Below are positions 9,353-17,566 of a DNA stretch of 64,000 nucleotides, piece by piece. Position numbers and translations under genes: made by a program. The stretch's first letter is position 1; each line of letters opens with the position of its first letter. Under the pieces are notes generated by a model. It saw only the letters and a list, made by a program, of their open reading frames with translations. It searched no databases and was not told where the DNA came from. The stretch is from Pacificitalea manganoxidans (GTDB taxonomy: Bacteria; Pseudomonadota; Alphaproteobacteria; Rhodobacterales; Rhodobacteraceae), in assembly GCF_002504165.1 (NCBI RefSeq), contig NZ_CP021404.1:248001-312000 (forward strand). Direction: 5' to 3'.

Positions 9353-11442
9353 AAGATCTGAAACACGACCCGGCGACGCGCGCTTTCGACAGGTCGGCCT
9401 CCCGCTCGGATCAGCTTGGCGCCACGCCCGATGGCGAGGGCACCAATTTCGCGCTGTTCTCGGACCACGCGGAACGGGTGGAGCTATGCCTGTTCGACGA
9501 GACCGGCCAGAACGAGGTGCAGCGGCTTGACCTGCCTTTGATGGAGGGCGGTATCTGGCACGGCTATCTTCCCGGTGTGCAGCCCGGGCAGGCGTATGGC
9601 TACCGCGTGCATGGCCCTCATGATCCGGAGGCTGGCCACCGGTTCAACCCCAATAAGCTGCTTCTTGATCCCTACGCGCAGGAAATGCGCGGCTTTCTCA
9701 AATGGGACGACGCGCTGTTCGCCTACCCCGTGGGGGGTGATGATCGCGAGGTCGACACCCGCGACAGCGCGCCGTTCATGCCCAAGGCCGTCGTCGCCGA
9801 CCCGGTTTATGATTGGGAGGCCGACGACGCGCTACGCCACAATTGGTCCGATACGGTGATCTACGAGGCGCATGTGAAAGGGCTGACGCAATGCCTGCCG
9901 GGCATCCCAGACGAGGATCGCGGCACGTTCCGAGGCCTGAGTTCCCCGGCGGTGATCGAACATCTGCATAAGATCGGCGTCACCACGATCGAGCTGCTTC
10001 CCATCCACGCCATGATCCAGGACCGGCATCTGGTGGAAAAGGGGCTGAGCAACTACTGGGGCTATAACACCATCGGCTTTTTCGCGCCGAACCGCACCTA
10101 TCTGGCGGGCGAGCAGGTGCGCGAGGTCAAGGACGCGATCAAGCGGTTCCACGCCGCCGGTATCGAGGTGATCCTCGATGTGGTCTACAACCACACCGCC
10201 GAGGGCAACGAGCTGGGTCCGATGCTCAGCTTCAAGGGCATCGACAATGCCTCCTACTATGTGCTGTCGCCGGAAAACCCGCGCCATGCGTTCGACACCA
10301 CCGGCACCGGCAACACGCTGAACGTGGCGCATCCGATGGTGCTGCGCATGGTGATGGACAGCCTGCGCTACTGGGTTGAGGTGATGCATGTGGATGGGTT
10401 CCGCTTTGACCTTGCTTCCACGCTGGGGCGGGAGCCTGACGGGTTCGAACGCGAAGGTGCCTTTTTCAACGCGCTGCGGCAGGACCCTGTGCTGGCGGGC
10501 GTCAAGCTAATCGCGGAGCCGTGGGACGTGGGCGATGGCGGCTATCAGGTCGGCGCCTTCCCATGGCCGTTCCGCGAGTGGAATGACAAATTTCGCGACG
10601 ACACCCGGGCCTTCTGGCGCGGCGATGACGGGCAGGTGCCGCGTCTGTCACAGCGGTTGCTGGGGTCGCCCACGCAGTTCAACCACGCCCACCGCCCGGC
10701 GAACTCGTCGATCAATTTCGTCGCCGCGCATGATGGCTTCACCCTGTGGGATACGGTGTCCTACAACGACAAGCACAATGACTCGAATGGCGAGGACAAC
10801 CGCGACGGCCATTCGCACAATATCTCCGACAATATGGGCGCCGAAGGGCCGACGGAGGATGGCTTTGTGCTGGCGGCGCGGGAACGGCGGGTCAAGGCGA
10901 TGCTGGCCAGTCTGATGTTCTCGCACGGGGTGCCGATGGTGCTGGCGGGTGATGAGCTGGGCCAGACGCAGGACGGCAACAACAACGCCTATTGTCAGGA
11001 CAACGCCCTGACATGGATCGACTGGGATGCCGCGCGGCCCGTCCTGACCGACGCGCTCAGCGCATTCGCCGCCGCGCGTCGGGATTTGCAGCCGCTGCTT
11101 GCGCCGCGTTTCTTTGCGGTTGGCCGAGCGGAGGAGGATCTGGAAGCAGATCGGGTGCATTCGGATTGGTGGCACCCTGCCGGGCATGAGATGGCCGAGG
11201 CTGATTGGCAGGATGCCGGGCTGCGCTGTTTCGGGCTGCGTCACGCGCGCAAAGGCGTGGGCATGGCGATGGTGCTGTGCAATGCGGGCGAGGACTGCGA
11301 AGTCGTCCTGCCCGGCGGCGACTGGCAGCAGATTTTGTGCAGCGCCCATGATCCGGTCGAGGCAGAGGCCGGACCGGTCAGCGGCACGATGCTGGTGCCT
11401 GCGCAATCCGTCGTGGTGCTGCGCGCCGCTGGCGAAGGCTAA
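9349..11442 (+). CDS. glgX: Glycogen debranching enzyme GlgX, second copy, TTG start
   Basis: A second GH13 isoamylase-type debranching enzyme, 697 residues from TTG 9349. The TTG overlaps the glgC-paralogue stop (TTGA) and has AGGA 8 nt upstream. The longer open frame reaching back to 8962 is only an out-of-frame reading of the upstream gene, since GlgX similarity starts just after the TTG. CBM48 (GATPDGEGTNFALFSDHAE) precedes the barrel. The nucleophile is Asp354 (DGFRFDLAST), the acid Glu390 (IAEPWDVG), and AAHDGFTLWDTVSYNDKHN is canonical. It is closer to classical GlgX than the copy at 4927. Confidence 0.94.
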   Translation: MKDLKHDPATRAFDRSASRSDQLGATPDGEGTNFALFSDHAERVELCLFDETGQNEVQRLDLPLMEGGIWHGYLPGVQPGQAYGYRVHGPHDPEAGHRFNPNKLLLDPYAQEMRGFLKWDDALFAYPVGGDDREVDTRDSAPFMPKAVVADPVYDWEADDALRHNWSDTVIYEAHVKGLTQCLPGIPDEDRGTFRGLSSPAVIEHLHKIGVTTIELLPIHAMIQDRHLVEKGLSNYWGYNTIGFFAPNRTYLAGEQVREVKDAIKRFHAAGIEVILDVVYNHTAEGNELGPMLSFKGIDNASYYVLSPENPRHAFDTTGTGNTLNVAHPMVLRMVMDSLRYWVEVMHVDGFRFDLASTLGREPDGFEREGAFFNALRQDPVLAGVKLIAEPWDVGDGGYQVGAFPWPFREWNDKFRDDTRAFWRGDDGQVPRLSQRLLGSPTQFNHAHRPANSSINFVAAHDGFTLWDTVSYNDKHNDSNGEDNRDGHSHNISDNMGAEGPTEDGFVLAARERRVKAMLASLMFSHGVPMVLAGDELGQTQDGNNNAYCQDNALTWIDWDAARPVLTDALSAFAAARRDLQPLLAPRFFAVGRAEEDLEADRVHSDWWHPAGHEMAEADWQDAGLRCFGLRHARKGVGMAMVLCNAGEDCEVVLPGGDWQQILCSAHDPVEAEAGPVSGTMLVPAQSVVVLRAAGEG

Positions 11443-11466
11443 CGATAGGCGCCGGGCGGTCGGGGG

Positions 11467-12018
11467 TCAGTTCCCCTGACCGTAGCGCCGGTAACTCCAT
11501 GTGCGCACCAGTTCGACCGAAGAGCGCGCAAGACTGCGATACCGCTCATCGCGCAGCCGATTGCGTTCGAAGTTCAACCGCGACAACGTCTCGCGCACCT
11601 GATTGGCCTGTTCGGCCACGTCGCTGTCCGTCGTGCGCCCTGTGATGCGGAATTGCGAGCCGACGATGGCCGGGGTGTTGCCGTAGCTCAGGGCAACGGG
11701 GTGCATGATGAGAAAGTTATCGAAGAATTCACCATCGCGGGTCCGGTTGCGCAGGACCACCTCGACCCCGCGTGCGCGGCTGAGGGCCGTCCGGATGGCC
11801 TCGCGCGCGGCTTCGTTGTCAGAGCCGTCGCATCCGTCCTGCAAAAACCTGCAATTGCGGCCTATCACATCGGCCGGGGCGTATCCGGTCATTTCCTGAA
11901 ACCGCCCGTTTACCGCGACCAGCGGACAATCCGGCTGCGATGGGTCCGCGACCGTAAGCGCGACCGGAAGCCGGTCGATGGTCATTTGTACTCCGTCGAT
12001 GGTCGCTTGTTCCAGCAT
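11467..12018 (-). CDS. Short LOV-domain blue-light photoreceptor
   Basis: A PAS protein of the LOV class, 183 residues from ATG 12018 (AAAGGGG upstream; a GTG at 12051 is an alternative). The flavin-adduct motif GRNCRFLQ puts the photoactive Cys at residue 56. Other FMN contacts fit: Asn91 and Asn101 in NRTRDGEFFDNFL, and Gln122 in VGSQFRIT on the last strand. After the LOV core a charged helical tail of about 55 residues follows, with no kinase, GGDEF or DNA-binding domain, as in other short LOV proteins. It lies divergent from a HWE kinase, 96 nt away, which suggests signalling through that kinase or another partner; this link is inference. Confidence 0.9.
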   Translation of the reverse strand: MLEQATIDGVQMTIDRLPVALTVADPSQPDCPLVAVNGRFQEMTGYAPADVIGRNCRFLQDGCDGSDNEAAREAIRTALSRARGVEVVLRNRTRDGEFFDNFLIMHPVALSYGNTPAIVGSQFRITGRTTDSDVAEQANQVRETLSRLNFERNRLRDERYRSLARSSVELVRTWSYRRYGQGN

Positions 12019-12085
12019 GCGCGGCCCCTTTACGCATTGTTGTGTTTTCACCCGGCAGGGTAAGACTATCTACAACGTGGACCTG

Positions 12086-12091
12086 ATTATA
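12086..12091 (-). promoter_or_regulatory. Candidate -10 hexamer for the LOV gene
   Basis: The minus strand carries a perfect TATAAT here, 68 nt upstream of the LOV ATG, inside the short divergent region shared with the kinase gene. I see no good -35 at 16-18 nt spacing, so this is weak support for a promoter. Confidence 0.25.
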
Positions 12092-12114
12092 GAAATTGCG
12101 AGCGACGGAGCCTG

Positions 12115-15100
12115 ATGACGCAGCAAGCAGACACCCAAGCCCGAAGTGCCGAGGGCCCCGTGATCGTAGGGGTCGGGGCGTCGGCCGGTGGGCTGGAGGC
12201 GTTTCAACAGCTATTGGCGGGGGTGCCGGAACAGCATGAGTTCGTGTTCATCCTCGTGCAGCACCTTGACCCCAATCACGAAAGCATGCTGTCGGACCTG
12301 CTGTCGAAAAATTCGCGCAGCCCGGTTGTGACGGCACAGGACGGGCAGTCTGTCGTGCCCGGTTCGGTCTATCTGATTCCCCCCAACAAGGCACTGACGC
12401 TGCAGGGCGGGAAGCTGCGGCTGGCCCCCTTCGACAGCCCGCGCGGGCAGCGACGGCCCATCGACATCTTGATGGCCTCTATCGCCCAAGAGGCCGGAGA
12501 CCACGCTGTCGGTATCGTGCTGTCGGGCACGGGCAGCGACGGCAGCCGTGGCGCGCAGGCGATCAAGGAACATGGCGGGCTGATTCTGGCGCAGGACCCG
12601 AATCAGGCGAAGTATGACGGAATGCCCCGCGCGGTCATCGGCACCGGGGCGGTCGATCTGGTCCTGCCCACGGGCGAGATGATGTCGACGCTGGACGATT
12701 ATTTTCAGCGGCGCAGCGGTTTGCATCCCGAAATCCTGTCGGATGCCGAATTTATCGACCGGGTCGCGCAGCATGTCCGCTACCGCACCGGCCATGATTT
12801 CCGCCATTACAAACGTGCCACGCTGCTGCGGCGGCTGGCGGTCCGGATGTCCGTTCTGGGGATCACAACACCCGACGCCTATCTGCGCGAACTGGTATCA
12901 AACAAGGACGAAGCCGCCCGCCTGTTCCGTGATTTGCTGATCAACGTCACAAGCTTCTTCCGCGACCCGGAGGCGTTCGACCGGCTGCGCAGTAAGGCAC
13001 TGCCCCGCATCATCGAGGGGCGGGGCCGGGACGACGAATTGCGGATCTGGGTGCCGGGCTGTTCCACCGGGCAGGAAGCCTACACGATCGCCATGCTGGT
13101 GGCCCGCGAGGTGGAGCGCGACGACGTGCATCCGCGCGTGTCGATCTTTGCGACCGATATCGATGACGATGCGCTGGCCATTGCCCGGCGCGGCATCTAC
13201 CCGAATTCGATCATAGACGAGGTGCCCGAAGATTTCCTGACGGAGTTCTTCATTTCGACGCCCGAGGGCTACGAGGTATCCTCCCGCTTGCGCGACATGG
13301 TGCGGTTTTCGAGCCAGAGCCTGATCAAAGACCCGCCGTTTTCCCGGCTCGATCTGGTGTCATGCCGGAACGTGACGATCTATTTCGACAGCTATCTGCA
13401 GGATCTGGCGATCCACGTTTTTCACTACGCGCTCCGCGAGGGCGGGTTCCTGTTCCTTGGACCGTCGGAAAGCCCGCGCATCATCGACGACTGCTTTAGC
13501 GAAATCGACGGTCGCCAGCGGCTGTTCCGGCGGCGCAACGGGCCCGCGGTGCCGCTGCGGCTGGTGCAGTCGCCCGCCCCGCGCAAGATCACAGCCGAAG
13601 TCGCCCCCGAAGACGACAGCAGCGGCGATCTGATCCGGCTGCCTTATGCCGAAACGCTTCTGCGGCGTTACACGCCCGCGTTCCTGCATCTGTCGGCGCG
13701 GCATGAACTTCTCTACGCCTCGGAAACGGCAGCCCCCTATCTGCAAATTCGGCCCGGCGCGCCGGATCTGTCGGTGCGCGCGCTGATCAAGCCCGCATTG
13801 GAGCCCGCGCTGCGGCGGTTGCTCAATGGTATGGGCCTGAATTCCGATATGTCCGAGATCGAGTATCAGGGCGAATTGGACGGGCGACAGGTTCGCATCG
13901 TCATGAATTGCGAGGACCTGAAGGGCGGCGGCATGTTGGTGGTGCTGCGCGACAAAATGGATCTGCGTGCCGACCGGATGCAGTCGCGGGATGCCACGGG
14001 CGTTGCCACCATCGACGAATCCTATGTCGATGCGCTGGAACGTGAACTCGACGAGGCGCGTCAGACGATCCGGTCGAACATCGAGGAACTGGAGACATCG
14101 AACGAGGAGCTGAAAAGCTCCAACGAAGAAATGATGTCGATGAACGAGGAGCTTCAATCCGCGAATGAGGAGCTTCAGAACAAGATCCACGAGGTCAACG
14201 AGGTCAATGCCGATCTTGCTAACCTGATCCGCGCGATCCGGGTGCCGACCGTGTTCCTTGATCAGAAGCTCCGCCTGCGCAGCTACACGCCCGAAGCGCT
14301 GACGATTTATAGCTTTGCCGATCATGACCGGGGTCGCCCGCTCGAAGAGATCAGCAGCCGTATCGATGGCGACCGGCTGATCACGCTTTGCGAAGAGGTC
14401 GTGCGCACAGGTGAACCCCGCACCGCCCGTTTCGTCGATGACGAGGATGATCGCGTCTTTTCCGCCCAGATCGTGCCCTATCATACGGAGCGGGACACCG
14501 CCTCGGGCGTGGTGTTCACCCTAACGGACATGACGGCGGAGGATTCGCTGGCCCGGCAGGCCGAGCAGAACCGGCTGTTGGCTGAATCGCGGCTGGCCGA
14601 GGTGGAGGAGGTCTATAACGTCTCTCCGTTGGCGATGGGGCTTATTGATCCCGATCTGCGCGTGATCCGTGCCAACCGCCGCTTTGCCGCGCTGACCGGT
14701 GTGCGCCCGGAGGATCTGACCGGACAGTCGATTTCCGGACTGGTGCCGGGCGCGGATGAGGTGATCCACGAATCCGTGCGCAGCGTGTTGTCGACCGGCG
14801 CGCCGGTTCTGGGAATGCGGTTCGAGGCAGGACGGGAAATCACGCGCCGCGACGATGACGTCCGCATCTGGGAAGTGGACTGGTATCCCGTCCGTTTCGG
14901 CGGGGAGACAACGGGCATCGGCATCAATGTGCATGACATCACGGATGACGAGCGTCTGAAGCATGAGCAGCGCCGCTTGATGCGGGAATTGCAGCACAGG
15001 GTGAAAAATATCCTCGCCAATGTCGTGGCCTTGGTGAACCGCGCCGCGCGCGATGCCCGCAATGACACCGATGCGATGCGCACCCTCACCCGCCGCATTC

Positions 15101-15594
15101 AGGCGCTGTCGAAAACCCATTCGCTGCTGTCGAACACCGTCGGCGGATCGACTCGTATTAGGCAGATCATCGAGCCGGAATTGACGGCTGTCTACGGACC
15201 GGACCGGGTGCGTGTGCGGGGCCGGGATATTCAGCTAAGCCCGCGCACCTCGCTGGCCTTGGCGACTGCCTTTCACGAACTGGCCACCAACGCGGCCAAG
15301 TTCGGGGCATTCTCCACCCCAGATGGCCGGGTGTCGTTGACGTGGAAACGGGTCGATGACGGGGACGAGGACGAGTTCGTTTTCACTTGGCGTGAAACCG
15401 GAGGGCCGGTGACCGCGTTACCCACCCGAACGGGATTCGGGAGCCAACTGATCCGCTCGACCGTCGAGACCACTCTCGACGGGTCGATCGAATTTTCTTG
15501 GGAACCTGAGGGCCTGCTCTGCGTTATGCGTGTTCCGAGCGCGCAATTGCTGAAACAGGAAGACAGGTTTTTCGATGACATCTTCGCAAGTTAA
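12115..15594 (+). CDS. CheB-CheR-PAS-PAS-HWE hybrid histidine kinase
   Basis: A 1159-residue signalling protein with ATG 12115 and CGGAG upstream. Domain order: CheB-type methylesterase (about 15-200) with a Ser23 (GASAGG), His50 (VQHLDP), Asp142 (GTGSDG) triad; CheR-type methyltransferase (about 215-475); PAS region; a coiled coil rich in SNEEL repeats (about 640-720); two further PAS-like segments; and a HWE/HisKA_2 kinase with phospho-acceptor His961 in LQHRVKN. The N box HELATNAAKFG begins at His1054, and TWRETGGP carries the family WxE signature. No membrane segment is evident, so it is probably cytoplasmic. The stop lies inside the next gene, a response regulator. Confidence 0.94.
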   Translation: MTQQADTQARSAEGPVIVGVGASAGGLEAFQQLLAGVPEQHEFVFILVQHLDPNHESMLSDLLSKNSRSPVVTAQDGQSVVPGSVYLIPPNKALTLQGGKLRLAPFDSPRGQRRPIDILMASIAQEAGDHAVGIVLSGTGSDGSRGAQAIKEHGGLILAQDPNQAKYDGMPRAVIGTGAVDLVLPTGEMMSTLDDYFQRRSGLHPEILSDAEFIDRVAQHVRYRTGHDFRHYKRATLLRRLAVRMSVLGITTPDAYLRELVSNKDEAARLFRDLLINVTSFFRDPEAFDRLRSKALPRIIEGRGRDDELRIWVPGCSTGQEAYTIAMLVAREVERDDVHPRVSIFATDIDDDALAIARRGIYPNSIIDEVPEDFLTEFFISTPEGYEVSSRLRDMVRFSSQSLIKDPPFSRLDLVSCRNVTIYFDSYLQDLAIHVFHYALREGGFLFLGPSESPRIIDDCFSEIDGRQRLFRRRNGPAVPLRLVQSPAPRKITAEVAPEDDSSGDLIRLPYAETLLRRYTPAFLHLSARHELLYASETAAPYLQIRPGAPDLSVRALIKPALEPALRRLLNGMGLNSDMSEIEYQGELDGRQVRIVMNCEDLKGGGMLVVLRDKMDLRADRMQSRDATGVATIDESYVDALERELDEARQTIRSNIEELETSNEELKSSNEEMMSMNEELQSANEELQNKIHEVNEVNADLANLIRAIRVPTVFLDQKLRLRSYTPEALTIYSFADHDRGRPLEEISSRIDGDRLITLCEEVVRTGEPRTARFVDDEDDRVFSAQIVPYHTERDTASGVVFTLTDMTAEDSLARQAEQNRLLAESRLAEVEEVYNVSPLAMGLIDPDLRVIRANRRFAALTGVRPEDLTGQSISGLVPGADEVIHESVRSVLSTGAPVLGMRFEAGREITRRDDDVRIWEVDWYPVRFGGETTGIGINVHDITDDERLKHEQRRLMRELQHRVKNILANVVALVNRAARDARNDTDAMRTLTRRIQALSKTHSLLSNTVGGSTRIRQIIEPELTAVYGPDRVRVRGRDIQLSPRTSLALATAFHELATNAAKFGAFSTPDGRVSLTWKRVDDGDEDEFVFTWRETGGPVTALPTRTGFGSQLIRSTVETTLDGSIEFSWEPEGLLCVMRVPSAQLLKQEDRFFDDIFAS

Positions 15595-15946
15595 ACTTCT
15601 ATATCTTGAGGACGAAGTCATTATCGCCCTCGACACGGAAGACATGCTGCGGAGCATGGGGGTCGCCGAAATTTCGGTCGCGCACCGTCTGGAAACCGCT
15701 GAGAAGCTCGCACAGCGCGGGGAATTCACCCATGCGCTGCTCGACATTAACGTTGGGCGCGGCTGCACCAGTTTCGAATTGGGGCGCAAGCTGGCCGAGC
15801 AGGGCGTGCATGTGATCTTTGCGTCTGGCTACGATCGATCCAACTTCAGCGGACAGGTCGAGGGCTTCGATTACATCGAAAAGCCGCTTGATCCCTCATC
15901 GCTTAAACGTTGCTGCCCGATCCTCGAAGATCAGGTTTCCGCCTGA
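15575..15946 (+). CDS. Single-domain response regulator
   Basis: A 123-residue receiver domain without an output domain. The acidic pocket is Glu12/Asp13 (YLEDE), the phospho-acceptor is Asp57 in LLDINVG, and the conserved Lys103 lies in IEKPLD. It overlaps the end of the HWE kinase gene by 20 nt, so it is co-expressed with it and is its probable phosphotransfer partner. The output is unknown: it may act by protein-protein contact or as a phosphate sink. Confidence 0.92.
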   Translation: MTSSQVKLLYLEDEVIIALDTEDMLRSMGVAEISVAHRLETAEKLAQRGEFTHALLDINVGRGCTSFELGRKLAEQGVHVIFASGYDRSNFSGQVEGFDYIEKPLDPSSLKRCCPILEDQVSA

Positions 15947-16207
15947 CCCCGGCGCGGGGCATCTACGCTATTTCTGGTGATCTACGCCGCCACCGTATGC
16001 GGTAGAACTCTCCGCACCTCTATCTCCCGGTTTTGCGCCCTCAAATCGGGCATCTGCACGTCCCTGTGGCAGATTTCCCGTGCGGCACGCTTGCCAAAAC
16101 CCCCTGTCTTCGTTTGACTGAACCACGGGCCGCGTTACCCGCTTTACGCCGCATCGGGCGGGGGCGCATCCACGGTCCCAGCGGAGAGACAGCGGCAGGC
16201 TTTGCAT

Positions 16208-17566
16208 ATGGCGATCTCGTTTCTTCTGAACGGAGAGACCGTGCGCGTGGATCCTGACCCCACCCGCACCCTGCTGGACTGGCTGCGCGAGGAGCGTGCG
16301 CTGACCGGCACCAAGGAAGGCTGCAACGAAGGGGATTGCGGCGCCTGCACGGTCATGGTCACCGACGCAACCGGCGCGCAGGCGCTGAATGCCTGTATCC
16401 TGTTGATGCCACAGCTTCACGGTAAGGCAGTGCGCACCGTCGAGGGGATCGCCTCCCCCGACGGGGCATTGCATCCCATCCAATCCGCGATGATCGAAAA
16501 ACACGGCTCCCAATGCGGATTCTGCACGCCGGGATTTATTGTCTCAATGGCCACGGCGCATCGCAACGGGCGGCGGGATCATGACGATCAATTGGCCGGG
16601 AACCTGTGTCGTTGCACGGGCTATGCCCCGATCATCCGCGCCGCCGAGGCCGCAGCCGATGCGCCGGTGCCGGACTGGGTGCAGGATGTGCCGGGCGGCG
16701 GGGACGAGGCGCCAGCCTATGTGCCCGGCTCCGCTGACGCGCTTGCGAAGTGGTATGCCGATCACCCCGACGCCACCCTTATTGCCGGGGCGACCGATGT
16801 CGGGCTGTGGGTCACAAAACAGCTGCGCGATTTGCAGCCGGTCTGTTTCCTGCATCGCTGCGATGATCTGCGCGGCGTAACAGTGACGGAGGATGAAATC
16901 CGCATCGGCGCGATGACCTCCATGACCGCGCTGCGCGAGGCAATCGCGCCTCACCACCCGGATTTCGCGGAAATGCTGCGCCGCTTTGGCTCGACCCAAG
17001 TGCGCAACGCCGCAACGGTTGGCGGCAACATCGCGAACGGCTCGCCCATTGGCGATAGCCCACCTGCCTTCATCGCGCTGAACGCCACGCTGCATCTGCG
17101 ATCTGGTGACACCCGTCGCAGCCTGCCGTTGGAGGAGTTCTTTGTTGCCTATGGCAAGCAGGATCGCGCGCCCGGCGAATTCGTCGAGGCGGTGAGCCTG
17201 CCGCGCCAGCCCGACACATTCCGGATTTACAAACTGTCGAAGCGGTTCGATCAGGATATTTCCGCCGTTTGCGGGGCGTTCAACGTCACCGTAGATGGGG
17301 GGCGCGTCACCGCCGCGCGGATCGCCTTTGGCGGCATGGCCGCGACCCCAAAACGGGCAGCTGCGGTGGAGGCCGCTTTGCTGGATCAACCGTGGACCGA
17401 AGCCACGATTACAGCCGCGCTTCCTGCTTTTGCCGAGGATTTTCAACCCCTGAGCGATATGCGCGCCTCTGCCGAATATCGTCTGTCCGCCGCGCGCAAT
17501 ATGCTGCGCCGCTACTGGCTGGAGCGGGAAACAGGCGCGGCGCGCGTGCTGGAGGTGACGGTATGA
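16208..17566 (+). CDS. xdhA: Xanthine dehydrogenase small subunit (Fe-S and FAD)
   Basis: XdhA passes electrons from the molybdenum site to NAD+. From ATG 16208 the protein has 452 residues; the TTG two codons earlier is less likely, and CAGG lies 8 nt upstream of the ATG. The first [2Fe-2S] cluster is bound by Cys39, 44 and 47 ([10 protein letters not shown]), the second by QCGFCTPGF and NLCRCTGY. The FAD domain follows ([21 protein letters not shown]). It overlaps xdhB by 4 nt (ATGA). The 261-nt gap upstream holds no gene and should contain the operon promoter, though I could not pick clear hexamers. Confidence 0.96.
   Translation: MAISFLLNGETVRVDPDPTRTLLDWLREERALTGTKEGCNEGDCGACTVMVTDATGAQALNACILLMPQLHGKAVRTVEGIASPDGALHPIQSAMIEKHGSQCGFCTPGFIVSMATAHRNGRRDHDDQLAGNLCRCTGYAPIIRAAEAAADAPVPDWVQDVPGGGDEAPAYVPGSADALAKWYADHPDATLIAGATDVGLWVTKQLRDLQPVCFLHRCDDLRGVTVTEDEIRIGAMTSMTALREAIAPHHPDFAEMLRRFGSTQVRNAATVGGNIANGSPIGDSPPAFIALNATLHLRSGDTRRSLPLEEFFVAYGKQDRAPGEFVEAVSLPRQPDTFRIYKLSKRFDQDISAVCGAFNVTVDGGRVTAARIAFGGMAATPKRAAAVEAALLDQPWTEATITAALPAFAEDFQPLSDMRASAEYRLSAARNMLRRYWLERETGAARVLEVTV

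Noticed and set aside
13360-14484. A 374-codon minus-strand frame inside the HWE kinase gene
   Set aside because: Antisense shadow of the PAS and coiled-coil region.
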